NCBI RefSeq assembly: GCF_017893945.1
Contig: NZ_CP054257.1
Location: forward strand, 1,054,001 to 1,118,000
Source: Treponema parvum
Lineage (GTDB): Bacteria; Spirochaetota; Spirochaetia; Treponematales; Treponemataceae
DNA length: 64,000 bases
Direction of reading: 5' to 3'
Made by a program: the position numbers and the translations under genes. The notes under the pieces are model-generated. The model had not been told where the DNA came from. It worked only from the letters and a program-made list of their open reading frames with translations, and did no database searches. The first letter of the stretch is position 1. Each line of letters opens with the position of its first letter. Positions 25,727-34,460 of the stretch are shown one piece after another.

Positions 25727-25787
25727 AAAAAACCGGACGCATTCTGTATCATCGGCATTTTTTTGATAGTACAGAATTATGTCCGGT
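25727..25787 (-). terminator. Rho-independent terminator after iolA
   Basis: Read on minus: an 18-nt arm from ACCGGACATAATTCTGTA, a 21-nt loop, TACAGAATGCGTCCGGT, then TTTTTT. The stem has one small internal mismatch. It lies 24 nt after the iolA stop. Confidence 0.75.
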
Positions 25788-25810
25788 ACGCTCGCTTTTC
25801 ATTACAACGG

Positions 25811-27322
25811 TCAGATTGTACCGTCCCATGTACTTACTGTCGTCGACTTACCTTCTTCTTCATCGAACCAGCGAGTTGTTACCGTTTTGCTGTCGGTAAA
25901 GAAACGGTAACCGTCTTTTCCAAGTACATGCAGATCTCCGAAGAATGATTTTTTGTGGCCGGAAAAGGTAAAATATCCAACAGGAACAGGAATACCAACG
26001 TTTACACCAACCATTCCTCCATCAGTGTGGCGGACAAATTCCCGTGCATAATGACCGCTTTGTGTAAAGATAACTGAACCGTTTGCAAAGGGATTTGCGT
26101 TCATGATAGCCAGACCTTCCTCAAAGGTTTTAACACGTTTTACGCAAAGAACAGGCCCGAATATTTCCCTGTCACCTACGGTCATCCCCGGTTTTACGTG
26201 ATCAAAAATTGTCGGACCGAGATAGAAACCGTCATCGTGCCCGTTCACTTTTACATTCCGACCATCAAGAATCAGTTCTGCACCTTCTACTATCCCTTTT
26301 TCTATCCAGTCAAGAATGGATTTTTTGTGCGCCGCATTTACTACCGGACCTAGTTCCGTTGTTTTGTCGTAAGCAGGACCTACTTTAATATTTTTTGCCT
26401 GTTTGACAATTTCATCAACCAGTTTATCTGCGATTGCTTCTTCAACGACAATGACAGGTAACGCCATGCAGCGTTCACCGGCACAGCCGAAAGATGCATT
26501 GATAATACCTGCTGCAGTTCTTTCTATAGGAGCATCTCTCATGATCAATGCGTGATTTTTTGCTTCGCAGAGGGCTTGTACCCGTTTTCCGTTTGCTGCC
26601 GCAGTAGCATAGATGTACTGCCCGATTTCTGTTGAGCCGACAAAAGTTATGGCTTTTACATCAGGATGCGTTAAAAGAATTTCTGCTTCATGACGTGAAC
26701 AGGTAACGACATTTACGACACCGTCGGGTAATCCAGCTTCCTTATAGAGTTCTGCAAAACGTAGTGCCGACTGAGGGGTAAACGTTGCGGCCTTAAGAAC
26801 AATCGTATTTCCGCAGGCAATACAGATTGGCGTCATCCAGCCCATCGGTATCATGGATGGGAAGTTGAACGGAATAATACCGGCGCAGACTCCGAGTGGT
26901 ACACGATACAGGGTCGTATCATACCCTTTGGAGGCATCCATAAGACTTTCGCCCATCATAAGCGACGTTGCTGCGATAGCTTGTTCCGTTCCTTCCTTTG
27001 CTTTCAGAACATCCCCTTCAGCTTCTTTCCAGTTTTTCCCATTTTCCTGTGCAACCAGATACGTTAGTTCTTCCATATGCTCTATAATAAGTTCCCGTAC
27101 CCGGTAAAGAATCTGTACCCGTTTGGAAACCGGCACGGCAGACCATTCAGTGAAAGCCGCTTTTGCACTTGCTACGGCTTTTTCAACTTCATCCGGAGTA
27201 CAGCGCGGTACTTTTGCAATAACTTTTCCTGTGCTGGGGTCATATGCGTCATTATATACATCTGTTGACGATTCCACAAATTCACCGTTGATAAATGGTT
27301 TCAGCTTTTTAACGTTATCCAT
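25811..27322 (-). CDS. iolA: CoA-acylating methylmalonate/malonate-semialdehyde dehydrogenase
   Basis: Converts malonate semialdehyde to acetyl-CoA and CO2 (or methylmalonate semialdehyde to propionyl-CoA) with NAD+ and CoA. 503 residues, standard for MmsA/IolA. The ALDH fold shows IPFNFPSMIPMGWM, GSTEIGQYIY and the catalytic cysteine in FGCAGERCMALPV near 285; EIFGPVL lies near the C-terminus. GGAGG five nt before the ATG at 27322 decides against the ATG at 27334, which overlaps the ribosome-binding site. It performs the last step after IolC and IolJ, encoded on the other strand beyond the DeoR regulator. Confidence 0.93.
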   Translation of the reverse strand: MDNVKKLKPFINGEFVESSTDVYNDAYDPSTGKVIAKVPRCTPDEVEKAVASAKAAFTEWSAVPVSKRVQILYRVRELIIEHMEELTYLVAQENGKNWKEAEGDVLKAKEGTEQAIAATSLMMGESLMDASKGYDTTLYRVPLGVCAGIIPFNFPSMIPMGWMTPICIACGNTIVLKAATFTPQSALRFAELYKEAGLPDGVVNVVTCSRHEAEILLTHPDVKAITFVGSTEIGQYIYATAAANGKRVQALCEAKNHALIMRDAPIERTAAGIINASFGCAGERCMALPVIVVEEAIADKLVDEIVKQAKNIKVGPAYDKTTELGPVVNAAHKKSILDWIEKGIVEGAELILDGRNVKVNGHDDGFYLGPTIFDHVKPGMTVGDREIFGPVLCVKRVKTFEEGLAIMNANPFANGSVIFTQSGHYAREFVRHTDGGMVGVNVGIPVPVGYFTFSGHKKSFFGDLHVLGKDGYRFFTDSKTVTTRWFDEEEGKSTTVSTWDGTI

Positions 27323-27351
27323 TCTTTCCTCCATAAATAGTGAATATAAAT

Positions 27352-27371
27352 TGATTATATTATGATTATAT
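27352..27371. promoter_or_regulatory. Tandem operator-like repeat upstream of iolA
   Basis: TGATTATAT at 27352-27360 recurs exactly at 27363-27371, an 11-bp period (one helical turn), 30 nt upstream of the iolA start. A similar 11-bp tandem of TGATAAA lies in the iolJ promoter (28453-28471). DeoR-family repressors often bind direct repeats. Confidence 0.5.
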
Positions 27372-27446
27372 TGTGGTCTTTAAAAGATGTAAAGCAAAAA
27401 AAATGTAAAAATACGGTCAAGACACTGTCAAAATATTTCCCACAGT

Positions 27447-28211
27447 CTATTCGGCAATGATAATACGGACTCCATGCGCGTTCATAAAATCACAGATGTC
27501 GTTTGACGGCTGCGCATCGGTAACAAGTGCGTCGATTTTATCCAGAGAACAGTATGTCATGAGCGAGATGACACCGTTTTTCGAACTGTCCGCCAGAAGA
27601 TATGTCTGCTGGCTTCTCTGTACGGCAGTCTGTTTTATTTCTGTTTCCAGCGGAGACGAATTTGTTACTCCGTTTTCAACTGAAAAACCCGTCGCAGCCA
27701 TAAAAGCTTTTCCTATATTATAGTTTTGCAGAACTTGTGCCGCCATCATACCGGTGAAAGACAGTGTTTTTCTGCTGAGCGTCCCTGACAGCGAAATAAT
27801 TTTGATGTCTGGGTACGGTACTGCCTGCACAATGATTTCAAGATTATTGGTAATTACGGTTATATCTTTTTTTTCTTTCAATGCTTCTATCATATGAAAC
27901 GTTGTCGTACCGGAATCGATGAAAATAATATCGCCGTTTTCGACAAGCGAAGCTGCCTTAATGGCAATCCTCTCTTTTATTTCTTTGTTTGCTATGTTCC
28001 TTTCATCGAATGGAACCAGTTCTTTTCGTTTTGTTGTTGTTACGCCGCCGTATATTTTTTTTATATCTTTTTCCTGCAGAATTTCTTCAAGATCTCTGCG
28101 GAGCGTGCTCATTGACACTTTAAATTCCCTACAGAGTTGTTCAAGAGTTACTGTTTTGTTTTGATAGATATAACTTTTTATTTCCTCAATTCTTTTTGGT
28201 CGTATCGGCAT
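27447..28211 (-). CDS. DeoR-family transcriptional regulator (IolR-like)
   Basis: A 254-residue repressor: N-terminal DeoR helix-turn-helix (about 3-50, with TLEQLCREFKVSMSTLRRDL) and a C-terminal sugar-phosphate sensor domain of the phosphosugar-isomerase fold (DSGTTTFHMIEAL; TNNLEI; SGTLSRKTLSFTG). AGGAG nine nt before the ATG at 28211 sets the start; the frame is open 22 codons further up without a ribosome-binding site. It is transcribed away from iolJ across a 360-bp regulatory gap and sits directly upstream of iolA. The likely inducer is a phosphorylated intermediate made by IolC, by analogy with IolR. Confidence 0.9.
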   Translation of the reverse strand: MPIRPKRIEEIKSYIYQNKTVTLEQLCREFKVSMSTLRRDLEEILQEKDIKKIYGGVTTTKRKELVPFDERNIANKEIKERIAIKAASLVENGDIIFIDSGTTTFHMIEALKEKKDITVITNNLEIIVQAVPYPDIKIISLSGTLSRKTLSFTGMMAAQVLQNYNIGKAFMAATGFSVENGVTNSSPLETEIKQTAVQRSQQTYLLADSSKNGVISLMTYCSLDKIDALVTDAQPSNDICDFMNAHGVRIIIAE

Positions 28212-28224
28212 ACTGCTTATCTCC

Positions 28225-28571
28225 TGATAATTATTTTTCCCTTCTTTATTTATAATGAATCTGACCATATGTTGCAATTCATTTTTTATTTTTGGAATAA
28301 TTTCTCCTGTTTCGACTTTTATTTTTTTTCTTGCTATCCATCATTTTATGTCATCATAGTATTGTTTTGAATAATGTATGATCATGTTATTGCTTTGAAA
28401 CCCATTTTTATGAATTTATTTTGATAATTATTTAAATAAAAAAGTTGACAAATGATAAAAACATGATAAACTTTTTATAAAGTTGGTCAGTTTCTGAGTG
28501 GTAAGGTTATTACTGCTGATCGGAAGAATTTAAAGTGCTGATTAGTTGATTAGTATAGAGGAGTTTTGAAA
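28225..28571. promoter_or_regulatory. Divergent control region between deoR and iolJ
   Basis: 360 bp, very AT-rich, with no gene. TTGACA (28445-28450), 16 nt, TAAACT (28467-28472) is the likely iolJ promoter; the tandem TGATAAA at 28453-28459 and 28464-28470 overlaps its spacer and -10. The 12-mer TGATAATTATTT occurs twice (28225-28236, next to the deoR ribosome-binding site, and 28422-28433). GAGGAG (28558-28563) is the iolJ ribosome-binding site. Confidence 0.6.
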
Positions 28572-29444
28572 ATGTCACTTTGTTTAATGCGTGAGTTACT
28601 AGATCTTGCCGATAAGAATAACCGTGCTGTCGGCGCGTTCAATGTCGTCAATATGGAAAGTGTTCGGGGAATTGTTCAGGCTGCTGAAGAAGCTCAGACT
28701 CCTGTCATTTTGCAGATAGCTGAGAAACGTCTTGCACATGTACCTCTTGAATTGACCGGTCCCATGATGATGAGTGCAGCACGTGAATCATCTGTTCATA
28801 TTGCCGTTCATTTGGATCATGGTAGTTCTGATGTGGTGATAAACAAGGCAATGTCATATGGTTTTTCGTCCGTGATGTTTGATGGATCTGTCCTCTCAAT
28901 CGATGAAAATAAAAAGCGAACGGCTGTAATTTGCAAGAAGGCTGCAGCACAGTCCGTAAATGTTGAGGCTGAACTGGGAGTGGTTGGGGGAAGCGAGGGC
29001 GGGGCCGATATGCAACCGCTCTGTACGGACCCGGAGGAGGTAAGATTTTTTTGCAAAGATCTCCCGATTGATGCGTTGGCTGTTGCTATCGGAAATGCTC
29101 ACGGCCATTATAATGGAACGCCACATCTGAACTTTGATATTGTCCGGCAGATTCATGCCGTAACTGATGTACCGCTGGTATTGCACGGCGGAAGCGGAAT
29201 ATCAGACGAAGACTTTCGGAAATTGATAGACGCCGGTATCAGAAAAATTAATATTGCGACAGCAAATATGGACGTTATGCTTCAGTGTGCAAAACACTAT
29301 TTTGAAGTTCATGGAAGAAATACCGATTTTTTTGAACTTACGGATCTGCTTACGGATGCCGTGTACAAGGCGACACTGCATTATATACGGGTATTCAATA
29401 ACAAAGAATCTTTGGAAATTATTAATCAGACAGAAGGAGGATAA
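28572..29444 (+). CDS. iolJ: Class II aldolase, IolJ-like
   Basis: Zinc-dependent class II aldolase of the fructose-bisphosphate family, 290 residues. Metal and phosphate motifs are present: AVHLDHGSS near 78, EAELGVVGGSEGG near 134, IGNAHGHYNGTP near 175, LHGGSGISD near 205 and KINIATAN near 228. In the inositol pathway IolJ cleaves 2-deoxy-5-keto-gluconate-6-phosphate to dihydroxyacetone phosphate and malonate semialdehyde; the next gene (iolC, 3 nt away) makes exactly that substrate. The ATG at 28572 is 8 nt after GAGGAG. A tagatose- or fructose-bisphosphate specificity cannot be excluded on sequence alone. Confidence 0.88.
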   Translation: MSLCLMRELLDLADKNNRAVGAFNVVNMESVRGIVQAAEEAQTPVILQIAEKRLAHVPLELTGPMMMSAARESSVHIAVHLDHGSSDVVINKAMSYGFSSVMFDGSVLSIDENKKRTAVICKKAAAQSVNVEAELGVVGGSEGGADMQPLCTDPEEVRFFCKDLPIDALAVAIGNAHGHYNGTPHLNFDIVRQIHAVTDVPLVLHGGSGISDEDFRKLIDAGIRKINIATANMDVMLQCAKHYFEVHGRNTDFFELTDLLTDAVYKATLHYIRVFNNKESLEIINQTEGG

Positions 29445-29447
29445 ATT

Positions 29448-30464
29448 ATGGCGTACATACAGTTTGACGAGGGTAGAGCCCGTGATCTGGTAGCTTTGGG
29501 CCGAGTGGCAGTCGATTTTAATCCGGAAGATTATTACAAAACGCTTGCGGAGAGTACTAAATTTATAAAATACTTGGGAGGATCTCCGGCAAATATTTCT
29601 GTTGGACTTGCCCGGCTTGGTAAAAATTGTGGTTTTTTGGGATGTGTATCCGATGATCGGTTCGGTGAATTTGTCGTTGATTTTTTCAATAAGGAAAGGA
29701 TCGATACATCGCATATCGTTCGGGCAAAGCATGGAGAAAAAATAGGTCTGACGTTTACGGAAATACTGAGCCCGAAAGAGAGCAGTATCTTGATGTATCG
29801 CAACTGCATTGCAGATCTGCAACTGAGCGTTGACGATATAGATGCTGATTACATAAAAAGTGCAAAAGCTCTTCTTATTTCCGGAACAGCCCTATCCGAG
29901 AGTCCTTCACGTGAAGCTGCACTGAAAGCGGTAATGCTGGCCAAACAGACCAATACTCCTATTATTTTTGATATTGATTACCGGGAATATAACTGGAAAA
30001 ATGCTGACGAAACTTCTGTGTATTATTCTCTGGTAGGTAGTGAAGCCAGTCTAATTATCGGTTCACGGGAAGAATACGATTTGATGGAACGGCTTATAAA
30101 ACCGGGAATGACTGATAAGGAGAGCGCTGACTACTGGCAGGTACGGAAAGCAAAAATAGTGATTATCAAGCACGGAAAAGAGGGATCGGATGCGTATACA
30201 TGCGACGGTAAACAGTTCACGATAAAACCGTTCCCGATTAAAAAACTGAAATCGTTCGGCGGCGGCGACGGGTATGCATCCGCATTTTTATACGGATTGT
30301 TTGAGGGACTTGAAATAAACGAATGTCTGGAACTTGGAAGTGCTTCTGCTTCATTACTGGTCGCCAGTCATGGCTGCAGTGCATATATGCCTACTATAGA
30401 CAAAATTCGCGATTATATTTCCCAATGTAAGCGTGAATATGGTGAAATGGTTGCACGGGGTTGA
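29448..30464 (+). CDS. iolC: 5-dehydro-2-deoxygluconokinase
   Basis: PfkB/ribokinase-family kinase phosphorylating 2-deoxy-5-keto-gluconate. 338 residues. LVALGRVAVDFNPEDYY at the start, LGGSPANISVGLARLG near 43, and the anion-hole/base motif written KSFGGGDGYASAFLYG near 268 (GGGDGYASAF is the form typical of IolC rather than the usual GAGD). It lies 3 nt downstream of iolJ with AGGAGG ahead, so the pair are cotranscribed. Among pathway genes IolC is the most specific marker, which supports this block handling 2-deoxy-5-keto-gluconate. Confidence 0.93.
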   Translation: MAYIQFDEGRARDLVALGRVAVDFNPEDYYKTLAESTKFIKYLGGSPANISVGLARLGKNCGFLGCVSDDRFGEFVVDFFNKERIDTSHIVRAKHGEKIGLTFTEILSPKESSILMYRNCIADLQLSVDDIDADYIKSAKALLISGTALSESPSREAALKAVMLAKQTNTPIIFDIDYREYNWKNADETSVYYSLVGSEASLIIGSREEYDLMERLIKPGMTDKESADYWQVRKAKIVIIKHGKEGSDAYTCDGKQFTIKPFPIKKLKSFGGGDGYASAFLYGLFEGLEINECLELGSASASLLVASHGCSAYMPTIDKIRDYISQCKREYGEMVARG

Positions 30465-30554
30465 AAACTGGCAATTGTCCAGATAGGAAAAACAATAACG
30501 GCTATTTTTACAATGAAACTACTATATAAACGATGGTACTTTAAGGAGGTTCGT

Positions 30555-31583
30555 ATGAAGCGGTTTACAGGGAAGTTGATGGCAGTGGTATGCGCTGTTT
30601 TTTTTGCTATTTCATTCAACGTATTTGCGAATGGAGCAGAAGACAGTTCCGGCAAGGGCAGTAGAGGCGTAAAGACACGGACGTTAACATTGTCCTGTCA
30701 TGTGACGGATAATGACAGTAACATGGTTTTGTTCAAGAAATTTGCAGAACTGATAGAACAAAAAACGGGAGGTGTTTTAAAAATCGATATCTATCCTAAC
30801 GGTCAGTTATATGGACAGAATAATGCACTTGAAGCATTAAAGCTTGGAACACTTGATTTTGCTATGTCCGATACATCATTATGGGCAAACTATGATGCTG
30901 GCTGCGGTTTACTGGATCTTCCATACATGTTTAAAACACGGAAACAGGCTATCAATGTCTGTTCTTCAGACATAATTAATCCAATAAAGGAGCGACTTGT
31001 AAAAGTTGCTGGTATCAGACCCATTACGGTTGAGTGTCTTAATTTTAGGAACTGTCTGGTTAAAAATATGAATGTTAATTCCTATGCACAATTCAAAAAT
31101 CTTAAAATGAGGACTCCTGAAGCACCTACAATCGTTAAATTTTTTGAACTGATTGGTGCTAATCCTAGTGTTATTGCTTCTGGGGAAGCATACACAGCTG
31201 TCCAGACCGGTGTCGTTGACGGTTTGGAGGGGCATGCAGAATATATGGTTTTACAAAAGTTTTACGAAGTAGCAAAGAATTATGTCCAGACGGAACACGT
31301 TATGACATTTACAGCTCTTAATATGAGTGAAAGAGTGTATCAATCTCTCACAGATTCACAAAAAACTGCAATGGCAGAAGCTGCACAGGAGGCGCTTAAG
31401 TATTTTTACGAATACACTGATAAGCTTTTTAGTGAAAAATATCAAGAGTTAAAAGACTATGGAGTAAAAATTACTATGGTTGATAAGACTCAATTCGAAA
31501 ATGCAGTCAGACCGTATATTGAAGATTTTGTGAAAAAGTATCAGGAAGAAGATCTGTATAAAAAAATTCAGGAAACAAAATAA
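30555..31583 (+). CDS. dctP: TRAP transporter substrate-binding protein, DctP family
   Basis: Periplasmic receptor for an organic acid, 342 residues. The start MKRFTGKLMAVVCAVFFAIS is a signal peptide ending near NVFANGAED with no lipobox cysteine. The mature part has the family's RMRTPEAP-type motif as KMRTPEAPTIVKFFELIGAN, which positions the arginine that binds the substrate carboxylate, and AVQTGVVDGLEGH. AAGGAGGT before the ATG at 30555 sets the start. It follows iolC by 90 nt. The ligand is unknown; the downstream enzymes suggest a deoxy-aldonate or related sugar acid. Confidence 0.92.
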   Translation: MKRFTGKLMAVVCAVFFAISFNVFANGAEDSSGKGSRGVKTRTLTLSCHVTDNDSNMVLFKKFAELIEQKTGGVLKIDIYPNGQLYGQNNALEALKLGTLDFAMSDTSLWANYDAGCGLLDLPYMFKTRKQAINVCSSDIINPIKERLVKVAGIRPITVECLNFRNCLVKNMNVNSYAQFKNLKMRTPEAPTIVKFFELIGANPSVIASGEAYTAVQTGVVDGLEGHAEYMVLQKFYEVAKNYVQTEHVMTFTALNMSERVYQSLTDSQKTAMAEAAQEALKYFYEYTDKLFSEKYQELKDYGVKITMVDKTQFENAVRPYIEDFVKKYQEEDLYKKIQETK

Positions 31584-31600
31584 GTTGTTATTTTTAGGCT

Positions 31601-31639
31601 GTTCTGCCGATTTGTATGCATAATATATATCGGCAGGAC
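31601..31639 (+). promoter_or_regulatory. Intercistronic hairpin after dctP
   Basis: GTTCTGCCGAT (31601-31611) pairs with ATCGGCAGGAC (31629-31639), an 11-bp stem with one G-T pair and a 17-nt loop. No U tract follows. Probably protects the dctP message or tunes expression of the membrane genes downstream. Confidence 0.55.
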
Positions 31640-31658
31640 TTCTATGGAGGTCGTGAAG

Positions 31659-32135
31659 ATGAAGCTGATTCGGTTGATTATAAATGGAATTGTTGTAGCT
31701 CTGTTTGCTTTGTTAGTCATAATTGTTTTTATGCAGGTTCTGTTTCGCTATGTTTTTCAGTCAGCACTCCCTTGGGCAGATGAAGCCGCACGGTACTGCT
31801 TTATCTGGCTAATATATCTAGGTGGAACAATTACTATCAGAAAAGGAATGAATATTACCTTTGATTTGTTGCTTGATTCTCTTAGTAAAAAATATGGGCT
31901 CGCGTTTTTATTTATTGTAAATATCTGTTGCGAATTATTTCTGCTTACCATGGTGGTATTAGGAATCAATCTTTGTTGGGTGAACCGTGTCCAGTTTTCT
32001 ACTATTTTGCATTTAAACATGGGACTGGTTATGATGGCGATTCCACTTGGTGGTGCACTGATGTTTATTGAACAGATTTTATATCAGAAAAATAAAATCG
32101 ATGAAAAAGCAGCGGTTGCCGACTGCAAAAAGTAG
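31659..32135 (+). CDS. dctQ: TRAP transporter small membrane subunit, DctQ family
   Basis: 158 residues with four membrane helices, the normal DctQ topology, including QVLFRYVFQSALPWADEAARY, the family's RYVF..S..W.EE motif (with D for the first E). GGAGG 8 nt before the ATG at 31659 selects this start over the ATG at 31644, which contains the ribosome-binding site. It works with the DctM subunit encoded 60 nt downstream. Confidence 0.92.
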   Translation: MKLIRLIINGIVVALFALLVIIVFMQVLFRYVFQSALPWADEAARYCFIWLIYLGGTITIRKGMNITFDLLLDSLSKKYGLAFLFIVNICCELFLLTMVVLGINLCWVNRVQFSTILHLNMGLVMMAIPLGGALMFIEQILYQKNKIDEKAAVADCKK

Positions 32136-32195
32136 CCATTCAAGGATATAAAACTCACGTTTTCGGTAATAAGTTTTTACAAGGAAGGACACAAT

Positions 32196-33476
32196 ATGTT
32201 TACTGTCGCATTTATCATATTTTTTATTTTATTGCTTTTAGGTGTACCGATTGCTTTCGCAATGGGACTGGGATCTGTTATTGCAATATTTACTTCCAGT
32301 CTCAATATAAACCCTGTGTTGGTTGCGCATAAACTGTTTTCCGGTGTTGATTCATTCAGTATGATGGCGATTCCGTTTTTTATGCTTTCAGGAGAGTTAA
32401 TGGAACGGGGCGGAATTTCTAAGCGTATTGTCGACTTGGCCCATTCCCTCGTTGGACATATAACAGGCGGCTTGGGAATGGTTGATATTCTTACCAGTGT
32501 CATTTTTGCCGGAATATCGGGTTCCGCTGCTGCTGATACTGCAGCTTGTGGCAGTATGCTTATCGGCCCTATGAAAAAACGCGGCTATCCTTCAGGTCTT
32601 GCTGCGGTAATTCAGGCTTGTGCGGGCTCTCTTGGTCCTATAATTCCGCCGAGTTTGACGATGATTATTTACTGTTCTCTTACAAATACCTCAATTGGCG
32701 AAGTATTTATGGCAGGGGTTATCCCCGGTATTTTAATTGGTCTTAGTCTTATGTTTGTCACCTATTTTTATGCCAGAAAGTATAAAATTAGGTCGGAGCA
32801 TCGTGCAACTCTGAAAGAAATCGGAACTGCCTTAAGGGCTTCAGTATTGGCTCTTGTTATGCCGCTTATTATTGTCGGTGGCATTGTAGGTGGAGTTTTT
32901 ACTGCAACAGAAGCTGGTGCTGTTGCATGTGTTTATGCATTTATCGTCGGTTTTTTTGTGTACAGGGGTTTTACACTCAAAGATATTCCTCAAATTATCT
33001 GTAAAGCGGCTGGGATGACAGGTATGTCTTTATTGATTGTTGCTACTGCTGCTGTATTCAGCTGGTTAGTCGCTTATGTAAAATTACCGCAGACTATTGT
33101 TGCTTTTCTGACTTCAATTACTAAGAGCAAAATTATTATTATGATGCTTTTGGTACTGTTCCTTTTAATTGTAGGAATGTTCATTGAAACGCTCTCTGCA
33201 ACGATAATTGTTGCACCGATTCTGTTTCCTGTAATGGCCCAATATGGAATAAATCCAATTCAATTTGCACTTGTTATGGTTATTGTTCTTGTTTATGCAG
33301 GGGTAACACCGCCTGTCGGAGGTGTTTTATATATTACAATGGGAATTGCGGAAGTAAAAATGAAAGATGTCCTTGGATTCCTTGGGCCGTATCTTATTGC
33401 GGTATTGGCAGTTATTTTTTTAACGATAATGATTCCGCAGTTGTCCACTTTTATTCCAAATTTGATCTGGCATTAA
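32196..33476 (+). CDS. dctM: TRAP transporter large membrane subunit, DctM family
   Basis: 426 residues with about twelve membrane helices; the Na+-coupled channel of the importer. Conserved family pieces are SMMAIPFFMLSGELMERGG, GSAAADTAACGSML, IIPPSLTMIIY and VYAGVTPPVGGVLY. AAGGAAGG precedes the ATG. With the upstream DctP and DctQ it forms a complete three-part TRAP system in the iol operon, 20 nt ahead of the SDR gene. Confidence 0.95.
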   Translation: MFTVAFIIFFILLLLGVPIAFAMGLGSVIAIFTSSLNINPVLVAHKLFSGVDSFSMMAIPFFMLSGELMERGGISKRIVDLAHSLVGHITGGLGMVDILTSVIFAGISGSAAADTAACGSMLIGPMKKRGYPSGLAAVIQACAGSLGPIIPPSLTMIIYCSLTNTSIGEVFMAGVIPGILIGLSLMFVTYFYARKYKIRSEHRATLKEIGTALRASVLALVMPLIIVGGIVGGVFTATEAGAVACVYAFIVGFFVYRGFTLKDIPQIICKAAGMTGMSLLIVATAAVFSWLVAYVKLPQTIVAFLTSITKSKIIIMMLLVLFLLIVGMFIETLSATIIVAPILFPVMAQYGINPIQFALVMVIVLVYAGVTPPVGGVLYITMGIAEVKMKDVLGFLGPYLIAVLAVIFLTIMIPQLSTFIPNLIWH

Positions 33477-33496
33477 ACGTACGAGGAGATTGATAT

Positions 33497-34339
33497 ATGA
33501 GTAAAACATATCCCGATTTTGAAGGATCCGTAGCAGTCGTAACTGGTGCAGGAGGGATCTTGTGTAGTGAATTTTCTAAGACGATAGCGCAGACAAAGGC
33601 AAAAGTTGCGTTACTTGATGTAAATTATGATGCTGTAAAGCAGGTAGCAGATGAAATTTCTGCGCAGGGTGGAACCGCGCTCGCTGTACAATGCGATGTG
33701 TTAAATCCGGAGTCGTTGAAGACAGCACATCAGAATATTTTAGAAAAATTTGGTACATGTAATATTTTACTAAATGGTGCCGGAGGTAACAATAAAAGGG
33801 CTACTACGACGAGCGAACATTACGTATGTGATGGTACAAATGAAGTCTCATTTTTTGATTTAAAAAAAGAAGGCATAGAATTTGTTTTCGGATTAAATTT
33901 TATGGGTACACTATTACCAGTTCAGGAATTTGCCCGCGACATGCTTACAGGAAAAGGTAATAACACAATTATCAACATATCCTCGATGAACGCATTCCGT
34001 CCGCTTACAAAGATTCCTGCTTACAGTGCGGCGAAAGCTGCTATAAGTAATTTTACACAATGGCTTGCCGTATACCTGGCCGATCAGGGGATCCGTGTAA
34101 ATGCACTTGCTCCCGGTTTCTTTTCTACAAAGCAGACTCGTCCTCTTTTTTATAAACCGGATGGTACGTGTACAGAACGCTACAAAAAAATAATTTCTCA
34201 TACGCCGATGCATCGTTTGGGTGTCCCGCAGGATCTTGATGGTACCTTACTGTGGTTGCTTGATCCAGATGCGTCTGGTTTTGTTACAGGAGTGGTCGTT
34301 CCTATCGATGGAGGTTTTTCTGCATATAGCGGCGTTTAA
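33497..34339 (+). CDS. Short-chain dehydrogenase, mannonate oxidoreductase-like
   Basis: Classical SDR of 280 residues. Cofactor motif TGAGGILCSEF near 17, NGAGG near 93, the catalytic serine in NISSMNAF and YSAAKAAISNF supplying Tyr and Lys near 175-180. The insertion containing NNKRATTTSEHY is typical of the SDR group annotated as D-mannonate oxidoreductase (fructuronate reductase), which acts on hexonates or their keto forms. ACGAGGAG precedes the ATG. Its place in the TRAP-iol operon implies an NAD(P)-linked step on the imported acid, either oxidation or epimerisation by oxidation and re-reduction. Substrate is inferred. Confidence 0.85.
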   Translation: MSKTYPDFEGSVAVVTGAGGILCSEFSKTIAQTKAKVALLDVNYDAVKQVADEISAQGGTALAVQCDVLNPESLKTAHQNILEKFGTCNILLNGAGGNNKRATTTSEHYVCDGTNEVSFFDLKKEGIEFVFGLNFMGTLLPVQEFARDMLTGKGNNTIINISSMNAFRPLTKIPAYSAAKAAISNFTQWLAVYLADQGIRVNALAPGFFSTKQTRPLFYKPDGTCTERYKKIISHTPMHRLGVPQDLDGTLLWLLDPDASGFVTGVVVPIDGGFSAYSGV

Positions 34340-34460
34340 ATTTTTAACGGTGATGCCTGATAGTATATGATGAATAATGTCATGTTTATTATAAAATTGT
34401 CTCCATATTTTTATTTTATAAATAGAGAAAATACATTTACTGTAGGAAAGGAGAATATGA

